A DNA stretch of 64,000 nucleotides from Bryobacteraceae bacterium (GTDB lineage: Bacteria > Acidobacteriota > Terriglobia > Bryobacterales > Bryobacteraceae), in the NCBI GenBank assembly GCA_019187195.1, contig JABAQT010000020.1, forward strand, positions 1-64,000, given 5' to 3'. The notes beneath the pieces are model-generated. The model had not been told where the DNA came from. It did not search any database and saw only the letters and a program-made list of their open reading frames with translations. The position numbers and the translations under genes are program-made. Positions 16,679 through 25,726 of this stretch are shown here, piece by piece. Each line of letters opens with the position of its first letter. The stretch's first letter is position 1.

Positions 16679-19006
16679 TCAGTAGCGGGTGGTGGTAAGA
16701 CGGGCATTCGATTCCCCGCGGAGCCAGATATAGAGGGGGGCTTTGGGGGATGGAGAAGGCCAGGGCATGTTCACACGCAGGGATTGCTTCCGTCCGGCAA
16801 GGGGAGCGGGCAGTTCGCTCACCTGCTGCCCGGAGCCCGCGTCCCAGGATGTCTTGCCGATCACTTCGAGGTCTTGTCCCGTGAGAATGGCCGGGTAAGT
16901 GCCGTCGGGATTTTTCTCGCCGGTGAAAGTAAGCGATTCGATGCGGGGCAGGCGGATGACGCGTCCGAGTGTGACTGCCTCCGAGGTGAGGCCGTCCGCG
17001 TTTCGAATCGCGGCCGTAAGAGTGCAGTTCGGGGGGCCGAAACCCGGGACGGTGAAGAAGAGGGAGCCGGGCCCGATGACGGAGAATTCCGTGGTCGTGG
17101 TCACGCCGCCGCAGCTGAGTGGAATGCCCGTGACCGCGGCGGAGGAGTCGATCTCAACAGAGAATCCGGTGGACTCGCCGGCGGGGAGTTCACCCTGGTT
17201 GAGCGCGACTCCGAGGTCCTTCGGTACCGACGTCCTGACCGACTTGATTACGGGCGCCGGGCCGAGGACTTCGATGGCGGCCGTGAGGCGGCGCTTTTCG
17301 GTGGCGCCCTCCTGCAGGAAGAAGAGGTCGATGCGGTCGCCCTTCTTCGCGCCATCGAGACTAATGGTGGCGGTGCGGGTGGCGGGATCGGGGCCCGGCG
17401 GATCGAGCTTGATGGAGGCTCGCTCGGCTTCAACCCGGGTGATCTTGTCGAGTCCCCTGCCGCGGAGGGTGATGGCCAGCGGCGCGGTTCCGCCGGGGAG
17501 GCGGAGCGGGAGGTTATCGATATGCACGTTGTTGGGCAGCACCTGGACGGGGATCTCCTGGGAGCGTGTGTCGGGCTGCTGCATGGCGAGGAGGTAGGCT
17601 CCCTGGCGCACTTCGCGGGTGTCGATTTCGAGATCCATGGTGTTGCGCGGGCCGGAGCGGGGTCCTTGCGGAATGATGAACGGCACGGGCCTGGCGAATT
17701 CGGAGGTGGCGCCCACGCGGCGGATGGAGACTCTCCGGACGAACTCGAAGTCCGGACCCTCGAGGGTTACGCCCGCAAGACCGCTGTTTTCGACAAGCCG
17801 GGAGCGGGAGTCAGGGGAGAGAGCCGCCTGGGAAAGGTCGGCGAGCGGGGCGAGCTCCAGGCTGCCCTTCACCGGGACGGTATCCCAATCCCATTCGCCA
17901 TCGAGGCGGTAGCTGCCGGGCTTGCCCGGGAAGCCCCGGAGGTCGATTTCGAGATTGTGGCCGGGGACGGTGCGGAGGCGGACGGGGATAGCGCTGCCGC
18001 CCGCCGGAGTCAGACTCCAGCGGTCCATGCGTTCAGCGTTCTGCCAGCTCGCGGGTGTAGCTTTGATGGCGACGGTGGAACGGGCTCCGATGGGCACCCG
18101 CAAGCTCGAGGCAAGAGCGAGAGAGGGTGGAGCGGCATCGAGCAGCCGGCGGGCCCAGACGTAAACCTGGCGGTTGCGGCTGCGGTTCAGGACGCGAGGA
18201 ACACAGAGGGAGAGCGATTCTCCCGACTGCTGGACGAAGGCGGCGCGAAAATCCGTGTCCGGGAAGAGCCAGGGTTTGATTTCCGATAGAGCTCCGCCTC
18301 CGGGGAAAAGGCCCCCGGCGTTCTCGAAGAAGCCGGCGCTCGCCTTGTTCATGAGGGTGACGGGGCCGACGGACTTGCCGCCGCCCATGGGATTGTTGGC
18401 GAGAACGGTGTTGTTGAGCGCGCGGAGCAGAGTGTAGAGAGCCTGGCTGGTGGGATTCCCGCGGTCGAGGCGGGCCGCGGCGTCCTCGATGTCGAGTTCA
18501 TCTTCCTCGCTGATCGAGGTCAGAGTGTCGACGGTGTCCTCGATTTCGGTGGTCTGGTCCGCGTAGTCGGCAAGAGCGGAGATGAGTTCGTCGTTCTTGG
18601 TGACTAGCGTGTTTACGCGTTTTTCGTCGAGGCCCTGGGGGCCGAGGACGAAGACGGCGAGATCGACGCGGAAGGGAATTTTCCACTCGGCGGGAGAGGC
18701 CGCGGGCTGGAACTCGAAGATGGTCAGTCCGGAGGAGGCGGATTCGGCCGAACTCAGGACAAGCGCGACTTTGGCGTCTTTTTTCAAATCGGCCGGCAGG
18801 TCGACGGGCTTGTAAAGGATGACGCTGCCTTTTTCAATGCGCTTGATGCGGGAGAGGCTCCGGGTGTCTCCGCCCTGGGGGCGGCGCACATCGACGCGAA
18901 TCTTGGCCGCTTCGACGCCTCCGGTGCACGCGCGGGTTTTCACGGTGACTCCCGGCGAAAGAGCCGGAAATAGAGAGAAAAGCGCCAGAGCGCGGTACAT
19001 GAGCAT
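16679..19006 (-). CDS. Large secreted protein of unknown function
   Basis: I do not recognise this 775-residue protein. It starts with a signal peptide (MLMYRALALFSLFPALSPG). Residues about 155-200 are acidic and helical, possibly a coiled coil. The rest is rich in beta-strand patterns, with Ig/IPT-like segments in the last 350 residues (ITLRGRGLDKITRVE, LPRIESLTFTGEKNP). It carries no catalytic motif that I can identify. It is probably periplasmic or cell-surface. It is convergent with the TonB-type receptor without an intervening base, but its function need not be linked. Confidence 0.7.
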   Translation of the reverse strand: MLMYRALALFSLFPALSPGVTVKTRACTGGVEAAKIRVDVRRPQGGDTRSLSRIKRIEKGSVILYKPVDLPADLKKDAKVALVLSSAESASSGLTIFEFQPAASPAEWKIPFRVDLAVFVLGPQGLDEKRVNTLVTKNDELISALADYADQTTEIEDTVDTLTSISEEDELDIEDAAARLDRGNPTSQALYTLLRALNNTVLANNPMGGGKSVGPVTLMNKASAGFFENAGGLFPGGGALSEIKPWLFPDTDFRAAFVQQSGESLSLCVPRVLNRSRNRQVYVWARRLLDAAPPSLALASSLRVPIGARSTVAIKATPASWQNAERMDRWSLTPAGGSAIPVRLRTVPGHNLEIDLRGFPGKPGSYRLDGEWDWDTVPVKGSLELAPLADLSQAALSPDSRSRLVENSGLAGVTLEGPDFEFVRRVSIRRVGATSEFARPVPFIIPQGPRSGPRNTMDLEIDTREVRQGAYLLAMQQPDTRSQEIPVQVLPNNVHIDNLPLRLPGGTAPLAITLRGRGLDKITRVEAERASIKLDPPGPDPATRTATISLDGAKKGDRIDLFFLQEGATEKRRLTAAIEVLGPAPVIKSVRTSVPKDLGVALNQGELPAGESTGFSVEIDSSAAVTGIPLSCGGVTTTTEFSVIGPGSLFFTVPGFGPPNCTLTAAIRNADGLTSEAVTLGRVIRLPRIESLTFTGEKNPDGTYPAILTGQDLEVIGKTSWDAGSGQQVSELPAPLAGRKQSLRVNMPWPSPSPKAPLYIWLRGESNARLTTTRY

Positions 19007-19283
19007 AGTTTACGCCCGCTTGCGGTGCGAGGTCCGGCGTCAATGAACGAGAAGGAACCCCATCCCGACATGCTCGGTCCGGAAAAGAGACGCGGGCCTT
19101 GTCACGATACCGCTGCCGGAGTAACGTGCTCGATGTCGGCCTATCGATGAAGAGCCGCTCAGCCATGAAAGGCTTCGTCGATGTCTCCGGAGAGAATGGG
19201 ACCGGCGCGGATTCCGGCGTTCTTGAGAATCGGGTCCCTTCGACCCCGGCGAATCTGCTCATGAAGATCCTCGAACAGGCGCC
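19007..19283. other. Gene-poor gap without a convincing gene
   Basis: Between the unknown secreted protein start (19006) and the creatininase-like stop (19284) no frame on either strand has family-like sequence together with a plausible start. A 78-residue plus-strand frame (19099-19335) and a minus-strand frame run through it and into the next gene. Neither has a signal peptide, recognisable motif or ribosome site. It may be leader sequence or a decayed gene. Confidence 0.4.
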
Positions 19284-20132
19284 CTACTGCCTGGTGTCGA
19301 GGGGCCGTTGCGCGGCGTCGAAGAACTCCCGCTGAAGGCGCGGAGCGGTCTCGTCTGCCTTGATGGCCCGGATGGCGGCGGCGACACCGGCGGACCATGC
19401 TTTCATGTCGAATTCGCCGAGCTCCTTATTGCCGAGCGTGCCGTCTCCGGCGTAGTGGTTGGGAAACCTCGCGTACCACCAGATGCCGGTATAGACGCCG
19501 GTGGGGAGATCCAGGCGGTTGCGATCGGCGCCGGATTCCGAGGCGGCGCGGTCCATGTGAACGAGATCAGGGCGCGAGACGAGAGTGTGGGAGGTTTCGG
19601 ATTCGCCGGCGTGGCCGTCGGTCTTCGAGCGGAGGGCGGGGCGGCCGGGCGGATACTGGGGATGAGCGTAAACATAGACGACGTAGTCTTTGGACGACTG
19701 GAGTTGGGATTGGGCGAAGTAGGGCAACAGGCTGTTGTTGCCTCCGTGCCCGTTGACGATGAGGATCTTCTTACAGCCGTTGCGGGCCATTTCGTCCGCC
19801 GTCTCCTGGAGAAGTTCGAGCTGCAGGCGGGAGCTGTAGGCGATGGTCCCGGGTTCGTGTTTAGCCTCGAAAATCTGGCCGTGGAAGTATTCGGGGAAGA
19901 CGATGGCGTACTCCTGTTCGGCTCCGTGCAGGGAGGCGTAGCGGGCATTGATGAGGTCCGCGCCGAGCGGGAGGTGGGGCCCATGTTTCTCGATGATGCC
20001 GATGGGGAGTACGCAGACGTTCCGCGCTTTCCGGATAGCCTGGACAAAGTCGCCCGCCGTGAGCTCTTCCCACTTGACAGGTAGAGATTGAGCGGCGGCT
20101 GTGACGGCAAGGAGCAGTAAGAATAGACGCAT
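19284..20132 (-). CDS. Secreted creatininase family protein
   Basis: The start at 20132 (MRLFLLLLAVTAAAQS, a signal peptide) gives 282 residues. Creatininase-family metal motifs are present: PIGIIEKHGPHLPLGAD with the Glu and His ligands, VNGHGGNN, and DGHAGESETS. Known members are metal-dependent amidohydrolases acting on creatinine or other cyclic or formylated amines. Most are cytoplasmic, so the export signal is unusual. Substrate is not predictable here. It lies 41 bases downstream of the small secreted protein gene, in the same direction, probably in one transcript. Confidence 0.83.
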   Translation of the reverse strand: MRLFLLLLAVTAAAQSLPVKWEELTAGDFVQAIRKARNVCVLPIGIIEKHGPHLPLGADLINARYASLHGAEQEYAIVFPEYFHGQIFEAKHEPGTIAYSSRLQLELLQETADEMARNGCKKILIVNGHGGNNSLLPYFAQSQLQSSKDYVVYVYAHPQYPPGRPALRSKTDGHAGESETSHTLVSRPDLVHMDRAASESGADRNRLDLPTGVYTGIWWYARFPNHYAGDGTLGNKELGEFDMKAWSAGVAAAIRAIKADETAPRLQREFFDAAQRPLDTRQ

Positions 20133-20173
20133 GAGCGGATTGTAGACCATCGCGGCGCCGGCCGGGAACGCCC

Positions 20174-20620
20174 TTACTGCTTATCGAAGTGGGCGATGGT
20201 GAGCAGGGAGCCGCCATCCGGGGTTTTCCATTCGGTGCGGTCGGTCATCACTTTGCCGCCGCTATCGAAGTTGCTTTCATGGGTGGCGAGGATCTTGCCC
20301 TGGCGCTTATAGCGGGTGACAAGGACGGGGGCTTTCCACTCGATCGAGACAGTGTCGAAGCTGGCGTGGCCGGTCACAGGGTAGTCCTTGCCGCCGGGGG
20401 CGGCGGTGTAGTGATAGGAGTAGGGGGTTCCATCCTGGAGTTTGCCCGTCGAGGTGAAGCGAAACCCAGCGGGATCAGGCTGGTAGGTGAGGACGACATC
20501 TTTCGGTGGTTCGCCGGGGAATTGAGACTTGGCGGGGTCCATTTTCCAGACGCCTGTCCAGGGGTCGGCGGCATGGATACTTGTCGCGACGAGGAAGGCT
20601 AACAGAACGCGGCGGAACAT
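20174..20620 (-). CDS. Small secreted beta-rich protein, unknown
   Basis: The start at 20620 (MFRRVLLAFLVATSIHA, a signal peptide) gives 148 residues. The mature sequence begins DPWTGVWKMDPAKSQFPG and continues as alternating beta-strands, a pattern common in Acidobacteriota secreted proteins that may be lipocalin-like. There are no catalytic motifs or cysteine pairs. It probably forms a two-gene unit with the creatininase-like gene. Confidence 0.66.
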   Translation of the reverse strand: MFRRVLLAFLVATSIHAADPWTGVWKMDPAKSQFPGEPPKDVVLTYQPDPAGFRFTSTGKLQDGTPYSYHYTAAPGGKDYPVTGHASFDTVSIEWKAPVLVTRYKRQGKILATHESNFDSGGKVMTDRTEWKTPDGGSLLTIAHFDKQ

Positions 20621-20941
20621 ACTCGCATTATGAACCAGATCGTCGGAGGTGACCGTCAGCACCATGACGGGCCCTCGAATTTCCGCCTTTGTCCGATACA
20701 CGTGACTGGCCCAGAAGCAGACCGCGCGAATCGGGCAAGCCGGACTGATCGAGGGCCCTTAAATAGTAGTCGCACGAACACTTGTATTGGTTTCGCGCAT
20801 TCTTGCGGCAGACCTTGAAAATTGGTGCGGTGCGGAGATACCCGCAACTGGGGGTAGGGTGGCCCCCATCGAGCGTTTGACCGGGAGGGGAATACGGCAT
20901 AGACTGATGGATTTGTTAGATAGGGCTACAAACAAAGACTT
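20621..20941. promoter_or_regulatory. Divergent intergenic region with a candidate promoter for the NHL gene
   Basis: No gene is seen in these 321 bases. TTGACC (20877-20882), a 17-base spacer, and TAGACT (20900-20905) form a plausible sigma-70 promoter reading toward the NHL gene, 36 bases before its ATG. A TGGGGG/CCCCCA inverted repeat (20849-20868) lies just upstream of that -35 box. No clear promoter was found for the small secreted protein on the other strand. Confidence 0.35.
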
Positions 20942-22021
20942 ATGCATATGAACTGGTTGTGGATTGCCGTGGCCACTCTGGCCGTCCTGCCGCCGGCACG
21001 GGCGAAGACCATCCGGACCATTGCGGGGATCGGAGCCCCGGGTTATGAGGGGGATGCCGGCCCCGCCATCCGGGCGCGGATCAACAATCCTTACGGGTTG
21101 GCCGTTGGGCCGGACGGGGCGTTGTATGTGTGCGAGATCGGCAATCACGTCATCCGGCGGATCGACCTGAAAACAGGCGTCATCAGCACGGTCGCCGGGA
21201 ATGGAAAAGCCGGGTATTCAGGGGACGGAGGGTTGGCCAGGGAGGCTTCGTTGAACGAACCCTATGAAATCCGGTTCGATCGGGCCGGAAACATGTTTTT
21301 TGTCGAGATGAAGAACAATATTGTCCGGCGCGTGGATGCCGGAACGAAGATCATCTCGACGGTGGCCGGGACAGGGCAGGCGGGATTCGGCGGGGACGGT
21401 GGTCCTGCGGTGAAGGCGCAGCTCCGGCAGCCGCACTCGATTGCCTTCGATCCCCAGGGGCGGTTGCTCATCTGCGACATTGGAAATCACCGCGTGCGGC
21501 GCGTGGATCTGAAGACGGGGATCATCACGACGTACCTGGGGAATGGAGAGAAGAAGCCGACGCCGGACGGGGCTCCCGTGGCGGGGACCCCCGTGAACGG
21601 GCCGCGGGCGATCGACCTGGACCGGGAGGGGAACCTGTATCTGGTGCTGAGGGAAGGCAACGCCGTATACAAAGTGGATAGCAGGAGCGGGACATTCCAC
21701 CACATTGCGGGGACGGGCGAGAAGGGGCATACGGGGGACGGAGAGGACGCGCGAAAGGCGAAATTGAACGGCCCCAAGGGAATTGCATGGGCTCCGGAGG
21801 GTGCGCTCTACATCGCGGATACGGAGAGTCACACGATCCGCCGAATTGATCTGAGGACTGGAATCCTGACAACTGTAGTGGGAGATGGCGTGCGCGGAGA
21901 CGGTCCTGAGCCGGATCCCGCCCATTGCCGGTTGGCGCGGCCGCACGGGGTGTTCGCGGGGAAAGACGGAGCCCTATATATCGGAGACAGTGAGTCCCAC
22001 CGGGTCCGCCTGCTGCGCTAA
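20942..22021 (+). CDS. Secreted NHL-repeat beta-propeller protein
   Basis: The protein has 359 residues with a signal peptide (MNWLWIAVATLAVLPPARA); an ATG two codons inside, at 20948, is an alternative start. It is built of about six repeats of the type NPYGLAVGPDGALYVCEIGNH-VIRRIDLKTG-STVAGNG, the NHL propeller pattern. It has no enzymatic motif. Such proteins bind ligands or other proteins, or serve as scaffolds in the periplasm. It is convergent with the TonB-type receptor at 22039, with a gap of 17 bases. Confidence 0.82.
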   Translation: MHMNWLWIAVATLAVLPPARAKTIRTIAGIGAPGYEGDAGPAIRARINNPYGLAVGPDGALYVCEIGNHVIRRIDLKTGVISTVAGNGKAGYSGDGGLAREASLNEPYEIRFDRAGNMFFVEMKNNIVRRVDAGTKIISTVAGTGQAGFGGDGGPAVKAQLRQPHSIAFDPQGRLLICDIGNHRVRRVDLKTGIITTYLGNGEKKPTPDGAPVAGTPVNGPRAIDLDREGNLYLVLREGNAVYKVDSRSGTFHHIAGTGEKGHTGDGEDARKAKLNGPKGIAWAPEGALYIADTESHTIRRIDLRTGILTTVVGDGVRGDGPEPDPAHCRLARPHGVFAGKDGALYIGDSESHRVRLLR

Positions 22022-22038
22022 GAACACCAAACCGTGGG

Positions 22039-25000
22039 TCACCAGGTGAGCCGCAGGCCCATCTGGATGTGCCGTTCAAGGTTCGTCACCCCGGTGATGT
22101 TTCCGAAGTTCGAGTTTGTCGGACTCAATTGCGGGGCCGAGAAGACGGCGTGGTTGAAGGCGTTGAAGAACTCGGTGCGGAACTGAAGCATGACCCGTTC
22201 CTTGATCGGCGTGTTCTTCATAATCGAGGCGTCAACGTTATTCGTGGCGTCCTGGCGAAGATTGGCGAAGCGGGTGGGAAAGGTGCGCACGTTGTCGGAT
22301 AGCTGCTGGCTCGAGACGCGGTTGAAGCGGGTGGTGTCGAAGGCTCCATCAACGCCGCGGGCGTTCCAGTGGAGGTCGCCGCCAAGATAGATCACGTTGC
22401 CCCAATCGCCGGCCGGCGCGCCGCTTTCGTAGGAATAGATGCCATTGATGATCCAGCCGCCGATGATGCGGTTGAGGACCGGACCGGCGCCGCCGCCAAG
22501 AGGCTTGCCGTGGCCGAAGGGGAGATCGTAGCTGAAACTGGTGACGAAGCGGTGGGGGCGGTCGATCGAGCCGTTGCGCTTTTCCGGGCCTGAAAAGTCG
22601 TTGAGGCGGCTGGTCTCCTCGACGGTGCGTGCGAACTGGTAGTTGGCGAGGAACTGGAGGCCGCTCGAGAAGCGCTTCTCGAGGCGCACCTGGAGGCCGT
22701 GGAAGTAGGAACCCCCGTCGTTGGCGGATTGCCGGGTCACCGGGTTGGACCCTGTAAATTGAGGATACGCCCGGACCAGTTGATTGAATTGCACCCTCGA
22801 TCCGTTGAGGTTGGTGCCGGGCAGAAGCCCGGCGAAGGGGTTATCGACATTGGCGGTGTTGCGGTCGATGGTGGGCTGGTCGCGGTAGGGCAGGGTGCTC
22901 AGATACTGCCTGGGAACGTAGCCGAGTTGCTGGTCGATGGGAAGATGGACCGAGCGGTTGCCCGTATAGCCGATCTCGAACACCAGATTGCGGGATAGTT
23001 CCCTCTGAATATCGAGGGTCCAGCGGGCGGAGTAGGGGTTGAGCGGGTTGGGGTTGAAGAAGGCGACGTTTCGCCCGAGAAAGGTGGCGAGACCGAGCGA
23101 GTCTCCTGTCGGTTGCGCGATCCCGAGCGGAAAAGGATTTTCGAGGGTCGACGTGGGCCGGAGGCCCCCGGTGGCCGATGCGCCGAGGATGGGAGTGGAT
23201 TGGGAGAAGCCAAGCTGGTTGAGTCCGGTGGTGCCGATGGGGAAGACGAAAACGCCCGCTCCGCCGCGGATGACGGTCTTTCCTCCAGGTCCGGCCGGGG
23301 TCCAGGCGAAGCCGAACCGCGGGCTGAAGTAGCCGGACTGTGTGTGATAGATTTCATTCCCATTGGGACCGGCGAAGAGAACGCCGCCGCGGACCTTGAA
23401 AAGGTCCACGGGGAGGCCGGGAGCTGGTTTGGCCGCGTAGGCGGCTTCGGCCTGTTTGGCGATGGGACTTGGAGAAGTTGTATCAAAGCCGTTGACCGAG
23501 CGGTTGAAGCGCTCCGTGGTGGGGAGGTCGCGCTCGAAGCGTAGGCCGAGGTTCAGCGTGAGGTTCGAGCGGACGCGGAAATCGTCCTGGAGGAAGAGGG
23601 CGTAGTACTTGGCCTGCTGTGTGCGGAACGTGTTGATGTCCCAGCTTCCGCCGGTCGGATATCCGAGCAGGAACGAGGCGAGATCCTGGCCGAGAGGGGC
23701 GCCGGTCGAGTTGTCGAGAGGGCCGCGCAGGAGATCGGAGCGGAACTGGTAGGCGCCGCTCGAGTTGCCATAGCTCGCCGAACTTTCGCGGTACTCGCGG
23801 ACATCGGTCCCGAACTTGAGGACGTGCTTGCCGTGGATCTTGGTGAGGCTGAGGAAAAGTTGAAAGATATCGAAGGGCGTGTTGTCGCCTCCGCTGTTGC
23901 CGACATCGGCGAAGCGGTCGAGATCGATCGTGGGGAGGACATGGCGGGCGGAGTAGGCGAGCAGGGATTTCGAGAATCCAAGCTGCGTAAAATCGTACCC
24001 ATCGCTCGGACGGGTGTTCGACTCGGTGAACCGCGTCCAGTTCAGGCGGGTGTTCATAACCAGCGTGGGGGAGAAGGTGTAGACGTCATCGATCATGCTC
24101 CCCCAGTTGATGCGCCCGAGGAAGTTGCCTGTCGCGATGTTCTTGAAGGCGTTGCCGCGGTTCTCGACGCGGGCGTTGTGACGGAAGTTGTAGAAGAACT
24201 TGTGCCGGTCGCTGAGGTTGAAATCGAGACGGCCGAGTTCGCTGTCATAAACATCCGAGCGCACCGAGTTGGCGAGGTAGTTGTCCTGGCCGTCGGGCCT
24301 CCCTGTCTGATTGGGGAGCGGATAAAACTGCATGTAGTTCTTGGCGATGGCGCTGAGGCGTGAAGCGGGAAGAATGTTTCCGGCAAACGGCTGCCGGCGG
24401 ACCCGCGAACCTTCCTGAACGCCGGTCAGCGGGTCGTAGAGCTGATAGTTGGCTCCCACGGTCAGCAGTTGCGAGAAGTCGCCCCCCCGCTCGGCCTGCG
24501 TCGGAACGGTGCCGGTGAGCGGTTCGGGGAAAGAGTCACGGATGCCTTCGAAACCGAAGAACCAGAAGAGGCGGTTGCGGCCGTTGAAAACCTTCGGAAT
24601 GAGAATGGGGCCGCCGCCGTTGACGCCGTACTGGTTGAAATTGCCCGCTGGTTTCTTCTGGCCGGAGCGGTTGGTGAAATAAGGTGTCGCGGCGAGACGG
24701 GAAACCTGGTTGAAATCGTAGGCCGCGCCGTGGAAGTCATTCGTGCCGCCTTTCATCACCACGTTGACGGTTCCCCCGCCGGTGTGGCCGTAAGCGGCGT
24801 CGGATTGAAACGTTTCCACCTTGACTTCCTGAACGGCGTCGACGGGAGGGTTATAAGCAACCCGGCTGTTCCGGGTGGTGTCGGGCGCTCCATCGATGAG
24901 GAGTTCGTTGCTCCGGCTGGGAGCGCCGCCCATCGAAAAGTCGGAGGGGCCGGAGTTGTCGAAGGGACGTGAGAACTTGGGGTCGCTGTTCGGGGTCACG

Positions 25001-25482
25001 CCGAAGGCCAGTTGGGCGAGGACGAGCGGAGTGCGGCCGTTCATGGGCATGTTTTCGATCTGGCGGGAGTTGATCACCTGTCCGGTCGAGGCGGTGGCGG
25101 TTTCAAGCAGGGACGATTCGGCGGTGATAGTGACCGACTGCCCGACATCGCCCAACTCGAGGGCGATGTCGAGCTGCTGCCGCTCATTCGTGGCTACCCG
25201 GAGATTGGGGTTCGAATATCGCTTGAAGCCGGGCGCCTCCGCTGTTACCGTATAAGGACCGGGCGGCAGGAACGGCAGGGAATAGGATCCGTCGGCGCTC
25301 GAGGTGGTTTGAAACCGGGCGCCGTTGTCATTATTGACGGCTGTGATTTTCACGTTAGGGACGAGGGCTTGCTGCTGGTCGATGACGCGGCCGCCCATGC
25401 TGCCCCGGAATTCCTGCGCGAACGCGGATGTTGCCAGGAGAGACACGAATACCCATTCGATGCGGACGATACGGCGTAGCAT
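22039..25482 (-). CDS. Large TonB-dependent receptor with carboxypeptidase-like N-terminal domain
   Basis: The protein has 1147 residues and starts MLRRIVRIEWVFVSLLATSAFAQ, a signal peptide. Residues about 25-115 are a CarboxypepD_reg-like domain (GRVIDQQQALVPNVKI, DGSYSLPFLPPGPYTV). The plug region includes ENMPMNGRTPLVLAQ and SNELLIDGAPDT. A very long beta-barrel ends in the aromatic terminus MGLRLTW typical of outer-membrane proteins. This size and layout match the expanded Oar-like receptor group of Acidobacteriota. The ligand is unknown. It is transcribed away from the act-cox operon, and the shared 244-base region holds that operon's promoter. Confidence 0.86.
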   Translation of the reverse strand: MLRRIVRIEWVFVSLLATSAFAQEFRGSMGGRVIDQQQALVPNVKITAVNNDNGARFQTTSSADGSYSLPFLPPGPYTVTAEAPGFKRYSNPNLRVATNERQQLDIALELGDVGQSVTITAESSLLETATASTGQVINSRQIENMPMNGRTPLVLAQLAFGVTPNSDPKFSRPFDNSGPSDFSMGGAPSRSNELLIDGAPDTTRNSRVAYNPPVDAVQEVKVETFQSDAAYGHTGGGTVNVVMKGGTNDFHGAAYDFNQVSRLAATPYFTNRSGQKKPAGNFNQYGVNGGGPILIPKVFNGRNRLFWFFGFEGIRDSFPEPLTGTVPTQAERGGDFSQLLTVGANYQLYDPLTGVQEGSRVRRQPFAGNILPASRLSAIAKNYMQFYPLPNQTGRPDGQDNYLANSVRSDVYDSELGRLDFNLSDRHKFFYNFRHNARVENRGNAFKNIATGNFLGRINWGSMIDDVYTFSPTLVMNTRLNWTRFTESNTRPSDGYDFTQLGFSKSLLAYSARHVLPTIDLDRFADVGNSGGDNTPFDIFQLFLSLTKIHGKHVLKFGTDVREYRESSASYGNSSGAYQFRSDLLRGPLDNSTGAPLGQDLASFLLGYPTGGSWDINTFRTQQAKYYALFLQDDFRVRSNLTLNLGLRFERDLPTTERFNRSVNGFDTTSPSPIAKQAEAAYAAKPAPGLPVDLFKVRGGVLFAGPNGNEIYHTQSGYFSPRFGFAWTPAGPGGKTVIRGGAGVFVFPIGTTGLNQLGFSQSTPILGASATGGLRPTSTLENPFPLGIAQPTGDSLGLATFLGRNVAFFNPNPLNPYSARWTLDIQRELSRNLVFEIGYTGNRSVHLPIDQQLGYVPRQYLSTLPYRDQPTIDRNTANVDNPFAGLLPGTNLNGSRVQFNQLVRAYPQFTGSNPVTRQSANDGGSYFHGLQVRLEKRFSSGLQFLANYQFARTVEETSRLNDFSGPEKRNGSIDRPHRFVTSFSYDLPFGHGKPLGGGAGPVLNRIIGGWIINGIYSYESGAPAGDWGNVIYLGGDLHWNARGVDGAFDTTRFNRVSSQQLSDNVRTFPTRFANLRQDATNNVDASIMKNTPIKERVMLQFRTEFFNAFNHAVFSAPQLSPTNSNFGNITGVTNLERHIQMGLRLTW

Positions 25483-25588
25483 TTCTTACAGGCTCCCCAA
25501 AAATTGAAGGCAGGCGCGGGCCCGCCCGATGTCACACCAACTGGGAGAGATGATACTACAACACGGAGAGAGCCGGGAAGAGTCATAC

Positions 25589-25617
25589 TGTCAAACAGTA
25601 ATTATTTTCGTTTGACA
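25589..25617. promoter_or_regulatory. Inverted repeat, candidate operator of the act-cox operon
   Basis: TGTCAAAC (25589-25596) and GTTTGACA (25610-25617) are perfect inverted 8-mers around 13 bases. The right arm is the -35 box of the operon promoter. A second, nested palindrome TACTGT-CAA-ACAGTA lies at 25586-25600. A dimeric repressor or activator site is inferred from symmetry and position. Confidence 0.45.
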
Positions 25618-25641
25618 AGAGACTTCGAACGCCCCTATAAT
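25612..25641 (+). promoter_or_regulatory. Consensus sigma-70 promoter of the act-cox operon
   Basis: TTGACA (25612-25617) and TATAAT (25636-25641) are both full consensus with an 18-base spacer. Transcription would start near 25648 and leave a leader of about 80 bases before actA. Such an exact promoter is rare in GC-rich DNA and suits a strongly expressed respiratory operon. Confidence 0.75.
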
Positions 25642-25726
25642 TGAGGCTTCTACCTGGGTCCAATATCGTTCAGCACTAGTTTTGGAGAGGATGTAGCGGC
25701 GTAACTTCCCGCCTTGCAGGTGGCTA

